Shown: positions 26,762-35,699 of the stretch, piece after piece | How the letters are laid out: each line of letters opens with the position of its first letter | How positions within the stretch are numbered: position 1 is the stretch's first letter | Source: an uncultured Clostridia bacterium | GTDB taxonomy: Bacteria; Bacillota; Clostridia; Peptostreptococcales; Anaerovoracaceae | Length of the DNA stretch: 64,000 bases | Direction of reading: 5' to 3' | Assembly (NCBI GenBank): GCA_937900415.1 | Contig: CALCEY010000009.1 | Coordinates: forward strand, 283,682 to 347,681 | Notes under the pieces: generated by a model | Databases searched by the model: none | What the model was told of the DNA's origin: nothing | What the model saw: only the letters and a program-made list of their open reading frames with translations | Program-made: the position numbers and the translations under genes

Positions 26762-27238
26762 CTATATTGCAATTCTAAGCCAAATAAGAACAGATACCAG
26801 CAGGGCGAAGATGGCGTATGTTTCTACCATTGCAGTGTAGATTATACCTTTTACCATCTGATCGGGTCTTTTGGCGGTAAGCTGAAGAGCCGCTGCCGCT
26901 GCTTTTCCCTGAGCTATACCGGACCATATTCCAACCAGTCCTATAGGAATTCCGGCGGCTAAAAAGTATGCTCCCTGAGCCATTGTCAAATCAACCATAG
27001 AGCCGCCCAAAAGACCTATCTTCTGCATTATGAGGAAGGAAATGATCAATCCGTAGATACCCTGCGTGCCGGGCAAAGCCTGTAAAATAAGTGTTTTACC
27101 GAATTTCTTGGGATCCTCTGCCAAAACAGCAGAGGCTGCCTGACCTGCTATGCCTACGCCCATAGCGCTTCCTATGCCTGCCAGAGCCGCAACGGCGGCT
27201 CCTATAAGAGCTAATGTGTTGCCATCTATCATATTCAT
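26762..27238 (-). CDS. ntpK: V-type ATPase proteolipid subunit K, Na+-type
   Basis: Rotor-ring proteolipid with four transmembrane helices (158 residues, a fused double hairpin). The Na+ ligands known from Enterococcus hirae NtpK all have counterparts: Leu55, Thr58 and Gln59 in LPGTQG, Gln110 in SGIAQGK and Glu139 in AMVETYA. Only the second hairpin carries the carboxylate, as in E. hirae. This supports a Na+-coupled enzyme; coupling is inferred from residues, not shown. Three nt after subunit I. Confidence 0.93.
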   Translation of the reverse strand: MNMIDGNTLALIGAAVAALAGIGSAMGVGIAGQAASAVLAEDPKKFGKTLILQALPGTQGIYGLIISFLIMQKIGLLGGSMVDLTMAQGAYFLAAGIPIGLVGIWSGIAQGKAAAAALQLTAKRPDQMVKGIIYTAMVETYAIFALLVSVLIWLRIAI

Positions 27239-27240
27239 TT

Positions 27241-29211
27241 TTATTCCTCCTCTTGCTCTATCTTTATATATTTTGTTTTCCTGCGGAAAGGATCAAAGGG
27301 TTCTCCGCCGTCTTCGTAAAACTTTCCGAAGAATTCAACATACTGAAGTCTGCTGGAATGTATGAACGCTCCCAGCGCATTTATCGCCAGATTCAGCGTA
27401 TGTCCCAATACGAACATCACAAGCAGTATGATAAGCCCCAATACGCCGCCTCCAAAAAGCGAACCCATGGTGTTTACCACCTGCGCTATTACGCCTGTGG
27501 CAAGACCTAAGGCCAGAAGTCTGGCATAGGAAAGAATATCTGACATATAGCTTGTAATATTGTATATGTTGCTCAATCCGCCTGTTATTTTTCCGATGCC
27601 TTTGTTGTGCCTGCCTCCTGTAAGCAGCAGTCCCGCCGCTCCGATAACCGCAAGCCACATTCCTGTCTTAGCAAGCGCAGGCGATACGGAGCCGCCTCCG
27701 AGCCATGCGATGATGCCTGTTATTGTGAAATACCAGAAGCCTTCGTCGCAAACGGCGTCAATCCAATGCCCCTCTTTTATCTGCATGTAAGCCTTGATTC
27801 CCATTCCTATGAACAGGTGTATTATTCCAAGCGCCAGCGAAAAGATGAGAAGCTTCATCGGGTCATCCAGCGGATTAAACCACAATGCGTCGATAACCAC
27901 TTCTTTTCCCAGTATGGTTCTTGAAAACACCTGTATGAAGTCTCCGAACCAGCCTCCGAACAGAGCTCCCCATATTATGGTTGAAATTCCGCAATAGAAG
28001 AACAGACGTATCATCTTATAGGTGGCTCCCTCCAAATCGAACTTGCGAAGAACGATGAAGCAGGCGGCCGTCATTATTATGCCGTATCCGGCATCGCTGA
28101 GCATCATGCCGAAGAACATCGCATAGAACAGCGCATATATGCTGGTCGGGTCAAATCCTTTATAGTCCGGCAGTGAATACATCTCGGTAATGGCTTCAAA
28201 AGGTACAAAGAAGTTCTTGTTTTCAAGGAGCACAGGTACGTCTTCACCCTCTTTGGGAGACGTAAACCTGTAATAGCAGTCGCTCTTCTCCAGAAGTCTT
28301 GAAGCTTTCCCGACAAGACGTTCAGGAATCCAGCCCTCCAGATAAAAGGTCGTCTTCGTCTTGAGCAGCTTATTTCTTACCTTTTCCTTGTCAGAAGCTA
28401 TAGCTATCACATCTCTGTAATTCTCTATATGCTTTCTCAGAGAAGCTTTTTCCTCTGCCTCTTTTTCTATGGATTTTATCACGGCGGCAAGAGCTTCTTT
28501 CTCTTTTCCTATCCTCTTGAGGTTTTCTGCGGCAGTCCCTTTCAATCCTTTGAAATAAACTTCCGTAAAGCCTTTTTGTTTCAGTAGGGCCAAAATTTCT
28601 TCTTCCTGACTTATGAGGCATATGAAAGCCAAGTAATTGAGGTCTTTATCAGAATTTATCAGTTTTGCCACTATTCCGCCAAAATTCTCAAGTTCTTTCA
28701 TAAGTCCGGCAATATCCGTCGAAGCGGGTACTACGCCTTCGTGAATTATAGCTTTAGGCGTTTTTATCAATTCCAAAGGCGTCGCATATTTGTTCCACGG
28801 TTTTATAAGAATCTCATCCTGTTCCAGCTTGTTAATTCGTTCGTTGGTCTCTCTCAGCCTGTCTTCAAGCTCCAAAACGCTTTTTATATCTTCTTCCGCT
28901 TTTTCAATGTCAAAATTTCTTACATCGGAAGCTTTCATCAAACGTCTCGTCTTGAAAAGGGGCGTCCCGGAGGTATCGTACTTTTCAAGAAACCTCAGAA
29001 CTGCTTCGGCCTGATTAAGCTTGGCGTCAAGCTCCGCAGCTTTCGTATGGCTGTCGTCTAAAGTCACCATGCTGCTCAGCGTATCATCCGTGAGCTTATC
29101 CTTCTGTTCTATAAGCTCAACGGCTCCGAAGTCCATCAGCCTTCCCATTATGGATTCCTTATGTTTGTCAAGGCCTATTACCGCAACTTTTTGCATCTTA
29201 ACAATCGACAC
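27241..29211 (-). CDS. ntpI: V-type ATPase subunit I (membrane stator)
   Basis: Subunit a homologue: a cytoplasmic N-terminal half rich in coiled coil that holds the peripheral stalks, and a C-terminal half with about seven to eight membrane helices forming the ion half-channels. 656 residues from the GTG at 29211, giving the family N-terminus M-SIVKMQKVAVIGLD; a TTG eight codons upstream is also open but less likely. The essential region SYMSDILSYARLLALGLATGVIA with its conserved Arg is present. Overlaps the preceding small subunit gene by 14 nt. Confidence 0.93.
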   Translation of the reverse strand: MSIVKMQKVAVIGLDKHKESIMGRLMDFGAVELIEQKDKLTDDTLSSMVTLDDSHTKAAELDAKLNQAEAVLRFLEKYDTSGTPLFKTRRLMKASDVRNFDIEKAEEDIKSVLELEDRLRETNERINKLEQDEILIKPWNKYATPLELIKTPKAIIHEGVVPASTDIAGLMKELENFGGIVAKLINSDKDLNYLAFICLISQEEEILALLKQKGFTEVYFKGLKGTAAENLKRIGKEKEALAAVIKSIEKEAEEKASLRKHIENYRDVIAIASDKEKVRNKLLKTKTTFYLEGWIPERLVGKASRLLEKSDCYYRFTSPKEGEDVPVLLENKNFFVPFEAITEMYSLPDYKGFDPTSIYALFYAMFFGMMLSDAGYGIIMTAACFIVLRKFDLEGATYKMIRLFFYCGISTIIWGALFGGWFGDFIQVFSRTILGKEVVIDALWFNPLDDPMKLLIFSLALGIIHLFIGMGIKAYMQIKEGHWIDAVCDEGFWYFTITGIIAWLGGGSVSPALAKTGMWLAVIGAAGLLLTGGRHNKGIGKITGGLSNIYNITSYMSDILSYARLLALGLATGVIAQVVNTMGSLFGGGVLGLIILLVMFVLGHTLNLAINALGAFIHSSRLQYVEFFGKFYEDGGEPFDPFRRKTKYIKIEQEEE

Positions 29212-29524
29212 TTGAATCCACAATCCTTTCTGCAATAAATTTTACGGCTTCATCTTGATTTTCACAAGCCTGTGAAATCATCTTCTCACAGAGGACTTGG
29301 GAGTCTTTGATTGCGTCGTCGTAAAGTCTTTGGGCAATCTCTCTGCCATCGTTGAGAAGGGCGTCGCACTGTTCCTTTTCGGCGGCAAAAGCGTCGTCTA
29401 CCATCTTGCTGACCTTTGCGTCCGTCTCTTCAATAAGCTTCTTTGCCGAAAGCTTTGCGCTGCTGCGCATCTCGTCTGCCCGTTCCTCTGCCTCCTTAAT
29501 AAGTTTTAATTCTTCTGTAAACAA
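29198..29524 (-). CDS. ntpF: V-type ATPase small coiled-coil subunit (G/H type)
   Basis: 108 residues, almost entirely charged heptad-like helix (ELKLIKEAEERADEMRSSAKLSAKKLIEE...), as in the peripheral-stalk G/H subunit called NtpF in E. hirae. TTG start at 29524 with AAGGAGGGG 5 nt upstream. First gene of the operon; order F-I-K-E-C-G-A-B-D matches ntp operons. Sequence alone would not identify it; position makes the call. Confidence 0.8.
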   Translation of the reverse strand: MFTEELKLIKEAEERADEMRSSAKLSAKKLIEETDAKVSKMVDDAFAAEKEQCDALLNDGREIAQRLYDDAIKDSQVLCEKMISQACENQDEAVKFIAERIVDSSVDC

Positions 29525-29570
29525 TTTATCCCCTCCTTATTCTATTTTATCCAAATAAAAATTTACCCCT

Positions 29571-29576
29571 ATTATA
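29571..29576 (-). promoter_or_regulatory. Probable -10 of the V-ATPase operon
   Basis: TATAAT on the minus strand about 45 nt before the first subunit start. No convincing -35 at 16-18 bp, so this is a partial call. The A/T-rich gap 29580-29736 shows nothing else. Confidence 0.4.
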
Positions 29577-29736
29577 AAGATACCACAAATAATTCCATAA
29601 TAACTGTACTTTAATCAAATACACTGTATACATGAGCGATATTGAATAATTATTATCCGTTTAAGTCACATACATGATAGTCTGCTCAATTTTCTCAAGT
29701 ATAATTTCAAATTTATAAAATTTATCATTAGGCGTA

Positions 29737-30678
29737 TTAAAGCTTGTCAGCCAGCTCTTCAATCTTTTTTAATCTTCCGTTTATTCCCGATTTTTTCAAC
29801 GGCGGACTGCACATCTCTCCAAGAACCGCTATAGAAACGTCAGGATTTTCAAGCCTAAGCTCTGCCGTTTCTCTCAGTTTGTCGGGCAGCCACTTGAGTC
29901 CTTTTATTTTTTTAATCTTCTCTATAGCCGCCACCTGCTTCATCGCAGCTTCCACTATCTTATCCACATTGGCGTTGTCACAGTTGGCAAGTCTGTTGAC
30001 CTTGTTTCTCATCGACTTGTCTACCCATGTATTTTCAATTTTCAGAGAATGGCTGTCTGCTCCCATTATTCCCAAGGTGTCTCCGATATAATCTGCTTTC
30101 TTCATATATACGATATAATGCTTTCCTCGCTTATACTGCTTTGCCTCCAGATCTCTGAATGAATTTATCAATCTCCTCAGGTCTGAAGCAAGCGCCTCGG
30201 TATGACAGACAAACTCTAAGTGATAAGATTTTTCAGGATTGCTCATCGTGCCTGCGCCCATGAAAACGCCTCTCAGATAAACTCTTTTGCAGCACTTGTT
30301 TTTTACTATGCCATCATAAATTCCGTCAGAAATATAGTTATTCCCCTCTCTGACAAGAAGAATTCCGGTCTCTCTCAAAATCTGCTCGCTTCTGTTCTCT
30401 GCGTCTATATTGATATTATAGGCCCTGGTTTTCCCTGCAAAATCACTCTCTCCCACGTCGAAAGTAGTTTCAATTCCAAAATAATCTTGTATGAGTTTTT
30501 TGTAATGTCTCGCTATCGCTGGGTTTTCCGTAGTAACCACAAGTCTGAACTTTCCTCCGCCGGCAAGACCTATACTTCCGGCTACTCTTAAAAAGCCGGC
30601 TATTTCAGCAAGCATACAACATTTTTTCTCAGGCTCTGTTCTGGCCAGTTCATTTTTTACTTCAGTTGCAAAAGACAT
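29737..30678 (-). CDS. whiA: WhiA-family DNA-binding regulator
   Basis: 313 residues from the ATG at 30678, which has AAGGAG 6 nt upstream; an ATG eight codons earlier lacks a site. N-terminal LAGLIDADG-like fold (SFATEVKNELART, AEIAGFLRVAGSI, YLRGVFMGAGTMSNPEKSYHLEF) and C-terminal helix-turn-helix (LRLENPDVSIAVLGEMCSPPLKKSGINGRLKKIEELA). Required for sporulation in Streptomyces and linked to cell division and chromosome segregation in Bacillus. Normally follows rapZ and yvcK; here kce lies between rapZ and whiA and yvcK is missing. Confidence 0.95.
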   Translation of the reverse strand: MSFATEVKNELARTEPEKKCCMLAEIAGFLRVAGSIGLAGGGKFRLVVTTENPAIARHYKKLIQDYFGIETTFDVGESDFAGKTRAYNINIDAENRSEQILRETGILLVREGNNYISDGIYDGIVKNKCCKRVYLRGVFMGAGTMSNPEKSYHLEFVCHTEALASDLRRLINSFRDLEAKQYKRGKHYIVYMKKADYIGDTLGIMGADSHSLKIENTWVDKSMRNKVNRLANCDNANVDKIVEAAMKQVAAIEKIKKIKGLKWLPDKLRETAELRLENPDVSIAVLGEMCSPPLKKSGINGRLKKIEELADKL

Positions 30679-30789
30679 ACACGGCTCCTTGCGTTTTCTC
30701 ATATATTTTATATCTCATTGTACACTAACCGTTGTGAAATTAAAAGCACATTTGTATGAAGAAATTGTGTCGATTCACGTGAAAGGACG

Positions 30790-30815
30790 AAAAAAGCCGG
30801 CTCTATCGAGCCGGC
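30790..30815 (-). terminator. kce terminator
   Basis: Perfect 8-bp stem GCCGGCTC/GAGCCGGC with a 4-nt loop and T6 on the minus strand. Nearly the same stem recurs at 44471-44498. Confidence 0.88.
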
Positions 30816-30843
30816 AATAAAAATTTTCACATTATGTATTTTC

Positions 30844-31674
30844 TTATTTAAGAGGTGCAAGACCCAGAATTTCTCTTGCTTCAGCAGGGGTAGCCACTTC
30901 TCTTCCGAGCATCTTAGCAAGCTCTACTACCTTAGCTACCATCTGTCCGTTGGACTCTGCCAAAACGCCCTTTTCCATATAAAGGTTGTCTTCAAAACCT
31001 ACTCTTACATGTCCGCCCAAGCTGATGGTAGCGGCTGCAATGTGCCATGCGTTCTTTCCAAGGCCTGTTGCAGTCCATGTTGAACCTTCAGGAATGGATT
31101 CTACCATGTAAACCAGATCTCTTATTGTAGCTGTCATCTGTACGCCAAGTACGAAATCCCAGTGGATAGGCTTGGTCAGATAACCTTTTTTGTAAGCGGT
31201 TTTCATTGCGGTGTCAATCATTCCCTTGTCGAATACTTCACATTCAGGTTTTATGCCTCTTTCCTGCATAATCTTTGCGAAATTAACGATTGTGTTGTCA
31301 GTATTTATAAAAATTTCATCTCCGCCGAAGTTGCATGTTCCACAGTCAAGAGTCGCCATTTCAGGGGTCGGAACTACTTCTGTCGACTGCAATCTCTCAA
31401 GGTCGGTCATTCCTACTGCTCCGCCTGTCGAAGGCTGAATGATGGCGTCAGGACATTCCTTTCTGATAGCGTCGATGCACTCCTGGAATCTTCCCTTGTC
31501 CTGAGTAGGAGTACCGTCGTCCCATCTTACGTGAAGGTGAATCAGAGCTGCGCCTGCATCATAAGCAGATTTTGCTTCTCTTACGATTTCTTCCACTGTA
31601 TAAGGTACGTTCGGATTCTGTTCCTTTGTTACTTCTGCGCCGCAAATACATGCGCTGATAATTAATTTTTCCAT
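30844..31674 (-). CDS. Kce/BKACE-family beta-keto acid cleavage enzyme
   Basis: 276-residue TIM-barrel Zn enzyme of the DUF849 family, which condenses a beta-keto acid with acetyl-CoA and splits it into acetoacetate and a CoA ester. In lysine fermentation Kce cleaves 3-keto-5-aminohexanoate. Zn ligands are visible as His46 and His48 in LIHLHVR, with Glu228 in GGHVRVGFEDN. The rest of the lysine pathway (kamA, kdd, kal) is not in the window, so the substrate is open. GGAG site before the ATG. Own promoter and terminator make it an independent unit inside the rapZ-whiA cluster. Confidence 0.88.
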   Translation of the reverse strand: MEKLIISACICGAEVTKEQNPNVPYTVEEIVREAKSAYDAGAALIHLHVRWDDGTPTQDKGRFQECIDAIRKECPDAIIQPSTGGAVGMTDLERLQSTEVVPTPEMATLDCGTCNFGGDEIFINTDNTIVNFAKIMQERGIKPECEVFDKGMIDTAMKTAYKKGYLTKPIHWDFVLGVQMTATIRDLVYMVESIPEGSTWTATGLGKNAWHIAAATISLGGHVRVGFEDNLYMEKGVLAESNGQMVAKVVELAKMLGREVATPAEAREILGLAPLK

Positions 31675-31693
31675 GTCTATCTCCTTTATTCAC

Positions 31694-31705
31694 AATGAAT
31701 TCATT
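31694..31705. promoter_or_regulatory. Palindrome in the kce 5' region, possible operator
   Basis: Perfect 12-bp palindrome AATGAATTCATT about 10 nt downstream of the kce -10, a position where a bound repressor would block initiation. Confidence 0.35.
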
Positions 31706-31715
31706 AACCTTTTAG

Positions 31716-31744
31716 ATTATATCATTAAATTGCCGAATATTCAA
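31716..31744 (-). promoter_or_regulatory. kce promoter
   Basis: TTGAAT (31739-31744), 17 bp, TATAAT (31716-31721) on the minus strand. Confidence 0.75.
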
Positions 31745-31828
31745 GTGGTGAAAGCTTTGCCAGGCTACAGCTCCAGTAGTCTGCGGTTCCGTTCGTATAC
31801 AGTCCTTCATTCACAGCCGCTGCGGCAC

Positions 31829-32686
31829 CTAAAGCTCTCTGTGCTCAAGGGTTGTCCGCCAGCCCTCCTCCGTCATTCTCCTATAAAATTCGTTGGCTAA
31901 AGTCACAGATCTGTGCTGACCTCCGGTACAGCCGAAGGCTATGGTCAAGCTGTACTTTCCCTCCTTGGCATAGCGCGGAGCCAGCTTTATTATTATCTCG
32001 TAAAGTCTGTTAACAAACTCCTTCGTTATATCCTGTCTCATCACATACTGAGCTACCTTTTTATTGTTTCCGGTAAGCTTTTTCAAGCTGGATACGTAAT
32101 ATGGGTTCGGTATGAAACGAACGTCTATAACCCAGTCGGCCTCCGTCGGAATCCCGTGCTTATACCCAAATGACATGAAATTTATGACGAAGGAGTCGTT
32201 TTTAGTCTTCGATTCAAACAACTTATCCAGCTCCGAATTAAGCTCGGCAACCTTTAAGGTTGAAGTGTCTATCACAAAATCGGCCATTCCTCTGAGCTCT
32301 TCCAATTCTCTTCTTTCTTCCTGTATGGCGTCTCTCGTAACAGCATACGCCGAAAGAGGATGGCTTCGTCTTACTTCGTTAAATCTGCGTATCAGCGCTT
32401 CATCAGACGCTTCTATAAACAGTATTTTAAGGTCCACGTTCATATCGTCTCTGAGCGATATGATCAGCTCCTTCAAATCTCCGAAAAACTGGCCGCCCCT
32501 TATGTCTACTACAAAAGCCGCTTTTTTAATCTTACGCTTTCCCGTTGCGGCAAGCTCTATGAAATTTCCGATAAGAGACGGCGGCATATTGTCTATGCAA
32601 TAATAGCCCTTATCCTCAAACCAGTCGGAGGTTTTTGTTTTACCTGCGCCCGACAAGCCTGTTATTATTACGACTTCCATCTTCAA
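31829..32686 (-). CDS. rapZ: RNase adapter protein RapZ / YvcJ nucleotide-binding protein
   Basis: 285 residues. Walker A GLSGAGKT (10-17), SYGYCIDN-type block (DKGYYCIDNMPPSL), central RRSHPLSAYAV and C-terminal INFMSFGYKHGIPTEADWVIDVRFIPNPYY and IAFGCTGGQHRSVTLA, all family hallmarks. In E. coli RapZ controls GlmZ/GlmY and hence GlmS; in Bacillus YvcJ hydrolyses nucleotides and affects competence. A TTG at 32686 has AAAGGA at 7 nt; an ATG two codons later is an alternative start. Immediately follows the PHP gene stop. A stretch of about 150 nt separates it from kce, with only the kce promoter in it. Confidence 0.93.
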   Translation of the reverse strand: MKMEVVIITGLSGAGKTKTSDWFEDKGYYCIDNMPPSLIGNFIELAATGKRKIKKAAFVVDIRGGQFFGDLKELIISLRDDMNVDLKILFIEASDEALIRRFNEVRRSHPLSAYAVTRDAIQEERRELEELRGMADFVIDTSTLKVAELNSELDKLFESKTKNDSFVINFMSFGYKHGIPTEADWVIDVRFIPNPYYVSSLKKLTGNNKKVAQYVMRQDITKEFVNRLYEIIIKLAPRYAKEGKYSLTIAFGCTGGQHRSVTLANEFYRRMTEEGWRTTLEHREL

Positions 32687-33441
32687 TCAATTTTCCTTTC
32701 AATGTTGACAATCCTCTCAGGATCAAGTCCAGCGCGTAAAGCCCTCGAAAGCTGTTCCCTGAATTCTCCTACCTTTTCCGGAACATGAGCGTCGCTTCCG
32801 ATTATGAACTTCACATCAAAACGCGCCGCAATTTTTATCTCTTCTACCGTCAGATGAGTATGCTTTCCGTTAATTTCTATCATAGTTCCTGTATCGGCGC
32901 ACGCTTTTGATATATCTTCAATATCAAAGGGGCCCTTGTCTCCCGGATGGGTCAGTACATCTATCTTATTCTCGTATAGAGCTTTCAATATCATATCCGT
33001 ATTCTTCACAAGGAGGCCGGAGGAGCTTCCTCCGAAAAATCCCGTGTGGTCGCTTATATAATTGGAAACCATTCCTGCCTTGGGGATTCCATAGTGATAC
33101 CCCGCCAGAATTATGTCAAACAAGCCCTTATCTTCTTCGCACAGGTCTATATACGGCTCAACTCTTATGGTATTGGCCTCTACGCCAAGTAAAATATCTA
33201 TTTGCGGATATTTTATTTTCAGACTGTCTATTTCCGACCGCATCCTGCCGACATCGCTCATCTTAATGCCATAAGTCAGATGACCGGGGCCATGGTCCGT
33301 TATCGCCACCGATTTCAGTCCTTTGGCCAAGGCGACCCTCACGTTGTCCTCAATCCGACCCTTTCCGTGAGAATAGACGGTATGAGTGTGATGGTCATAA
33401 GTCATCTTATATTTATTCAGCTCTTTTTCAAAATTATCCAA
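32683..33441 (-). CDS. PHP-domain phosphoesterase
   Basis: 252 residues. Metal-binding pattern of the PHP superfamily: YDHHTHTVYSHGKGRIEDN, AITDHGPGHLTYG, LLGVEANTI, DVLTHPGD, IEINGKHTH and IGSDAHVPEKVG. Related to YcdX/YcdX-like and histidinol-phosphatase-like hydrolases; substrate unknown. Lies between murB and rapZ, a conserved clostridial arrangement, overlapping murB by 8 nt and abutting rapZ. Confidence 0.88.
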   Translation of the reverse strand: MDNFEKELNKYKMTYDHHTHTVYSHGKGRIEDNVRVALAKGLKSVAITDHGPGHLTYGIKMSDVGRMRSEIDSLKIKYPQIDILLGVEANTIRVEPYIDLCEEDKGLFDIILAGYHYGIPKAGMVSNYISDHTGFFGGSSSGLLVKNTDMILKALYENKIDVLTHPGDKGPFDIEDISKACADTGTMIEINGKHTHLTVEEIKIAARFDVKFIIGSDAHVPEKVGEFREQLSRALRAGLDPERIVNIERKID

Positions 33442-34429
33442 TGATTTTCACCTCCGGCTGAAGCATAATGCCGAATTCGTCATAAACTCTGTTTTGAACC
33501 AGTGTTATGAGCCGAATTATATCGGTTGCCGTCGCGCCTCCCTTGTTGATAATGAACCCGCTGTGGAGAACGGAAACCTGAGCCCCTCCTACGGCAACGC
33601 CCTTAAGACCCGCGTCCTCTATCAGCTTTCCTGCAAAATATCCCTCCGGTCTTTTAAATGTGCTGCCTGCCGAGGGATATTGAACGGGCTGCTTGCTGCT
33701 TCGTTTTATGGCAAGCTCCTTCATCTTTTCGGCGATATGCTCTTTATCTCCGGCTAAAAGCTCCATTTCAGCCTCCACCGCTATATATCCATTTTCTTCG
33801 AGCGCGCTGTGTCTGTAACTGAAGTTCATCTCCTCTGCGGAAAATAATTTTTCATGACTTCCATCCGGAGCAACGGCTTTCACCGAGCGCACTATATCTT
33901 TCATTTCTCCACCGTAAGCGCCTGCGTTCATGAACAAGGCTCCGCCCAGACTTCCCGGTATCCCTCCTGCAAATTCAAAGCCGCTGAGGCTGTGACTCAT
34001 AAGAGCTTTTGCCAAAGAAGAAAGCAGGATTCCTGCACCGGCTCTGACGAGAATTTTATTTGAAGCTTTAGCGTTATCCGTGCCGTTCTTATCCGCAACC
34101 CTTACCTCAGACGTCTCTTCCCCCTCTATTTCCACAGCTGAGAAGCTCTCCTGAGAAAGCCTTATCACCACGCCCTCATATCCGCTGTCTTTAAACAGCG
34201 TATTCGATCCGTTTCCCAAAATCATATGAAAAACTCCCGCTGCGGAAACAATCTTAAGCGCGTTTTTTAAAGATTCAACGCTTCCGACCTCCGCCAGAAG
34301 AGCTGCTTTTCCTCCCGCTCTGAAGGAAGTCAATCCGCTCATATCAACATTTTCTCTGACCTCAGTATCATTATTTAGCTTTAGCTTGTTTTTCACTTCC
34401 GTCAAAAGAGACGCACGAATCTTTTCCAA
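33434..34429 (-). CDS. murB: UDP-N-acetylenolpyruvoylglucosamine reductase
   Basis: FAD/NADPH enzyme making UDP-MurNAc for peptidoglycan. FAD-binding LTSFRAGGKAALLAEV, ILGNGSNTLF, GFEFAGGIPGSLGGALFMNAGAYGGEM, the AGSTFKRPEGYFAGKLIEDAGLKG block and the short (type II) C-terminus. 331 residues from a TTG at 34429 with AAGGAGG at 6 nt. This start puts the first 59 nt inside the end of the upstream permease gene, a larger overlap than usual; no later start has a comparable site. First of the murB-PHP-rapZ string. Confidence 0.94.
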   Translation of the reverse strand: MEKIRASLLTEVKNKLKLNNDTEVRENVDMSGLTSFRAGGKAALLAEVGSVESLKNALKIVSAAGVFHMILGNGSNTLFKDSGYEGVVIRLSQESFSAVEIEGEETSEVRVADKNGTDNAKASNKILVRAGAGILLSSLAKALMSHSLSGFEFAGGIPGSLGGALFMNAGAYGGEMKDIVRSVKAVAPDGSHEKLFSAEEMNFSYRHSALEENGYIAVEAEMELLAGDKEHIAEKMKELAIKRSSKQPVQYPSAGSTFKRPEGYFAGKLIEDAGLKGVAVGGAQVSVLHSGFIINKGGATATDIIRLITLVQNRVYDEFGIMLQPEVKIIG

Positions 34430-35663
34430 ATATATCCTCCTTATTTATGTTATATTTTGTGAAATCCTCATAGTTTTCCGTCTTCATCGGCAGATTCTTT
34501 TTGCTCAGTCTGCCGTTTACAAGCCTCTTTATATATACGTAAATCACCGCCATTGTTGGCACTCCTAAAATCATGCCTGCAAAGCCGAACATTCCCCCTC
34601 CTACTATTATCGCGAACATTACCCAAAAGCTTGCCAGCTTAGTTGTCTTTCCCAGAATTTTAGGCCCGATTATATTGCCGTCCAGCTGCTGAAGAACGAG
34701 CACCATTATACCGAACTTAAGTGCCGCCCACGGATCTATACAAAGAAGCAGTATTATTGAAGGAATGGCTCCTATAAACGGCCCGAAAAACGGGATTATA
34801 TTGGTAACTCCCACTACCACGCTTATGAGCATCGTAAGAGGCAGTTTCATCACAGTCATAGCTATAAAGCATAGTATGCCTATTATTATTGAATCTATAA
34901 TTTTTCCATTGATAAATCCACCGAAAGTATCATTGCATATTCGGCCGAATTCGAAAATATCCCCTGCCCTCTTTCTCGAAAAGGCCGCAAGGACGAATTT
35001 CTTCGCCTGCGCCTGAAAGATTTCTTTGCTGTTCAATATGTATACGCATATCACTAAGGCCACGAGGATGTCTATCACGCCTCCGATAGTCCCCATAACT
35101 CCGGCAGAAACTCCGGCCAAAATGGATTCAGCTCCCGGCAGCACATTGGTCTGCGCCCATTTAAAGAAGGTTTCTGAAATACTTTCTATCCTCACCTGCA
35201 AAAGATCCGCCAGTTCAGGATTTTGCTCTATATTATCCTGTATCCACGTCGAAATTCTGTCAACAGTTGCCGGAAGATTTCTTATCAAGCCTGCCACGCT
35301 TTCTATCAGTTCCGGTATTACCATAATAAACAATCCACTGAGTATGAATATCAAGAAGAAAAGGGCGATAATCGTTGCAAAAAATCTCGAAAAAGTATAG
35401 GCTTTCACTGTATTTCTGAAACGCCCCTTGTTGACTCTGTATATCATCCTCAAGGCTCCGTTATAAATAGGGCACAAAAGATATGCCATTATTATTCCTA
35501 AGTAAAAAGGCGTCAGAATTCCGTTGATTTTACTGAGAGAATTCATAACACCGTCTATGTTGTTCAGCAGGAAGAAGCATAAAACCAAGGCTCCGCCTGA
35601 TATAAACACAGTCAGGCCAAGCTTGGCGTATTTGCTGTTGAAGCTGAACTTTTTATTTTCCAT
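34371..35663 (-). CDS. AI-2E family (DUF20) membrane transporter
   Basis: 430 residues from the ATG at 35663 (GGGAGG upstream; an earlier in-frame start lacks a site). About eight membrane helices, a large extracytoplasmic/central soluble part between helices 3 and 4, and the family blocks VVGVTNIIPFFGPFIGAIPS and LQQLDGNIIGPKILGKTTKLASFWVM. Relatives export autoinducer-2 or exchange Na+/H+; several clostridial and bacilli members are sporulation-related (YtvI-like). Substrate not determinable. Its 3' end overlaps the murB start. Confidence 0.88.
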   Translation of the reverse strand: MENKKFSFNSKYAKLGLTVFISGGALVLCFFLLNNIDGVMNSLSKINGILTPFYLGIIMAYLLCPIYNGALRMIYRVNKGRFRNTVKAYTFSRFFATIIALFFLIFILSGLFIMVIPELIESVAGLIRNLPATVDRISTWIQDNIEQNPELADLLQVRIESISETFFKWAQTNVLPGAESILAGVSAGVMGTIGGVIDILVALVICVYILNSKEIFQAQAKKFVLAAFSRKRAGDIFEFGRICNDTFGGFINGKIIDSIIIGILCFIAMTVMKLPLTMLISVVVGVTNIIPFFGPFIGAIPSIILLLCIDPWAALKFGIMVLVLQQLDGNIIGPKILGKTTKLASFWVMFAIIVGGGMFGFAGMILGVPTMAVIYVYIKRLVNGRLSKKNLPMKTENYEDFTKYNINKEDIFGKDSCVSFDGSEKQAKAK

Positions 35664-35699
35664 ATATTTTCTTCCTCCCAAATTTATGATACCCCGGTT

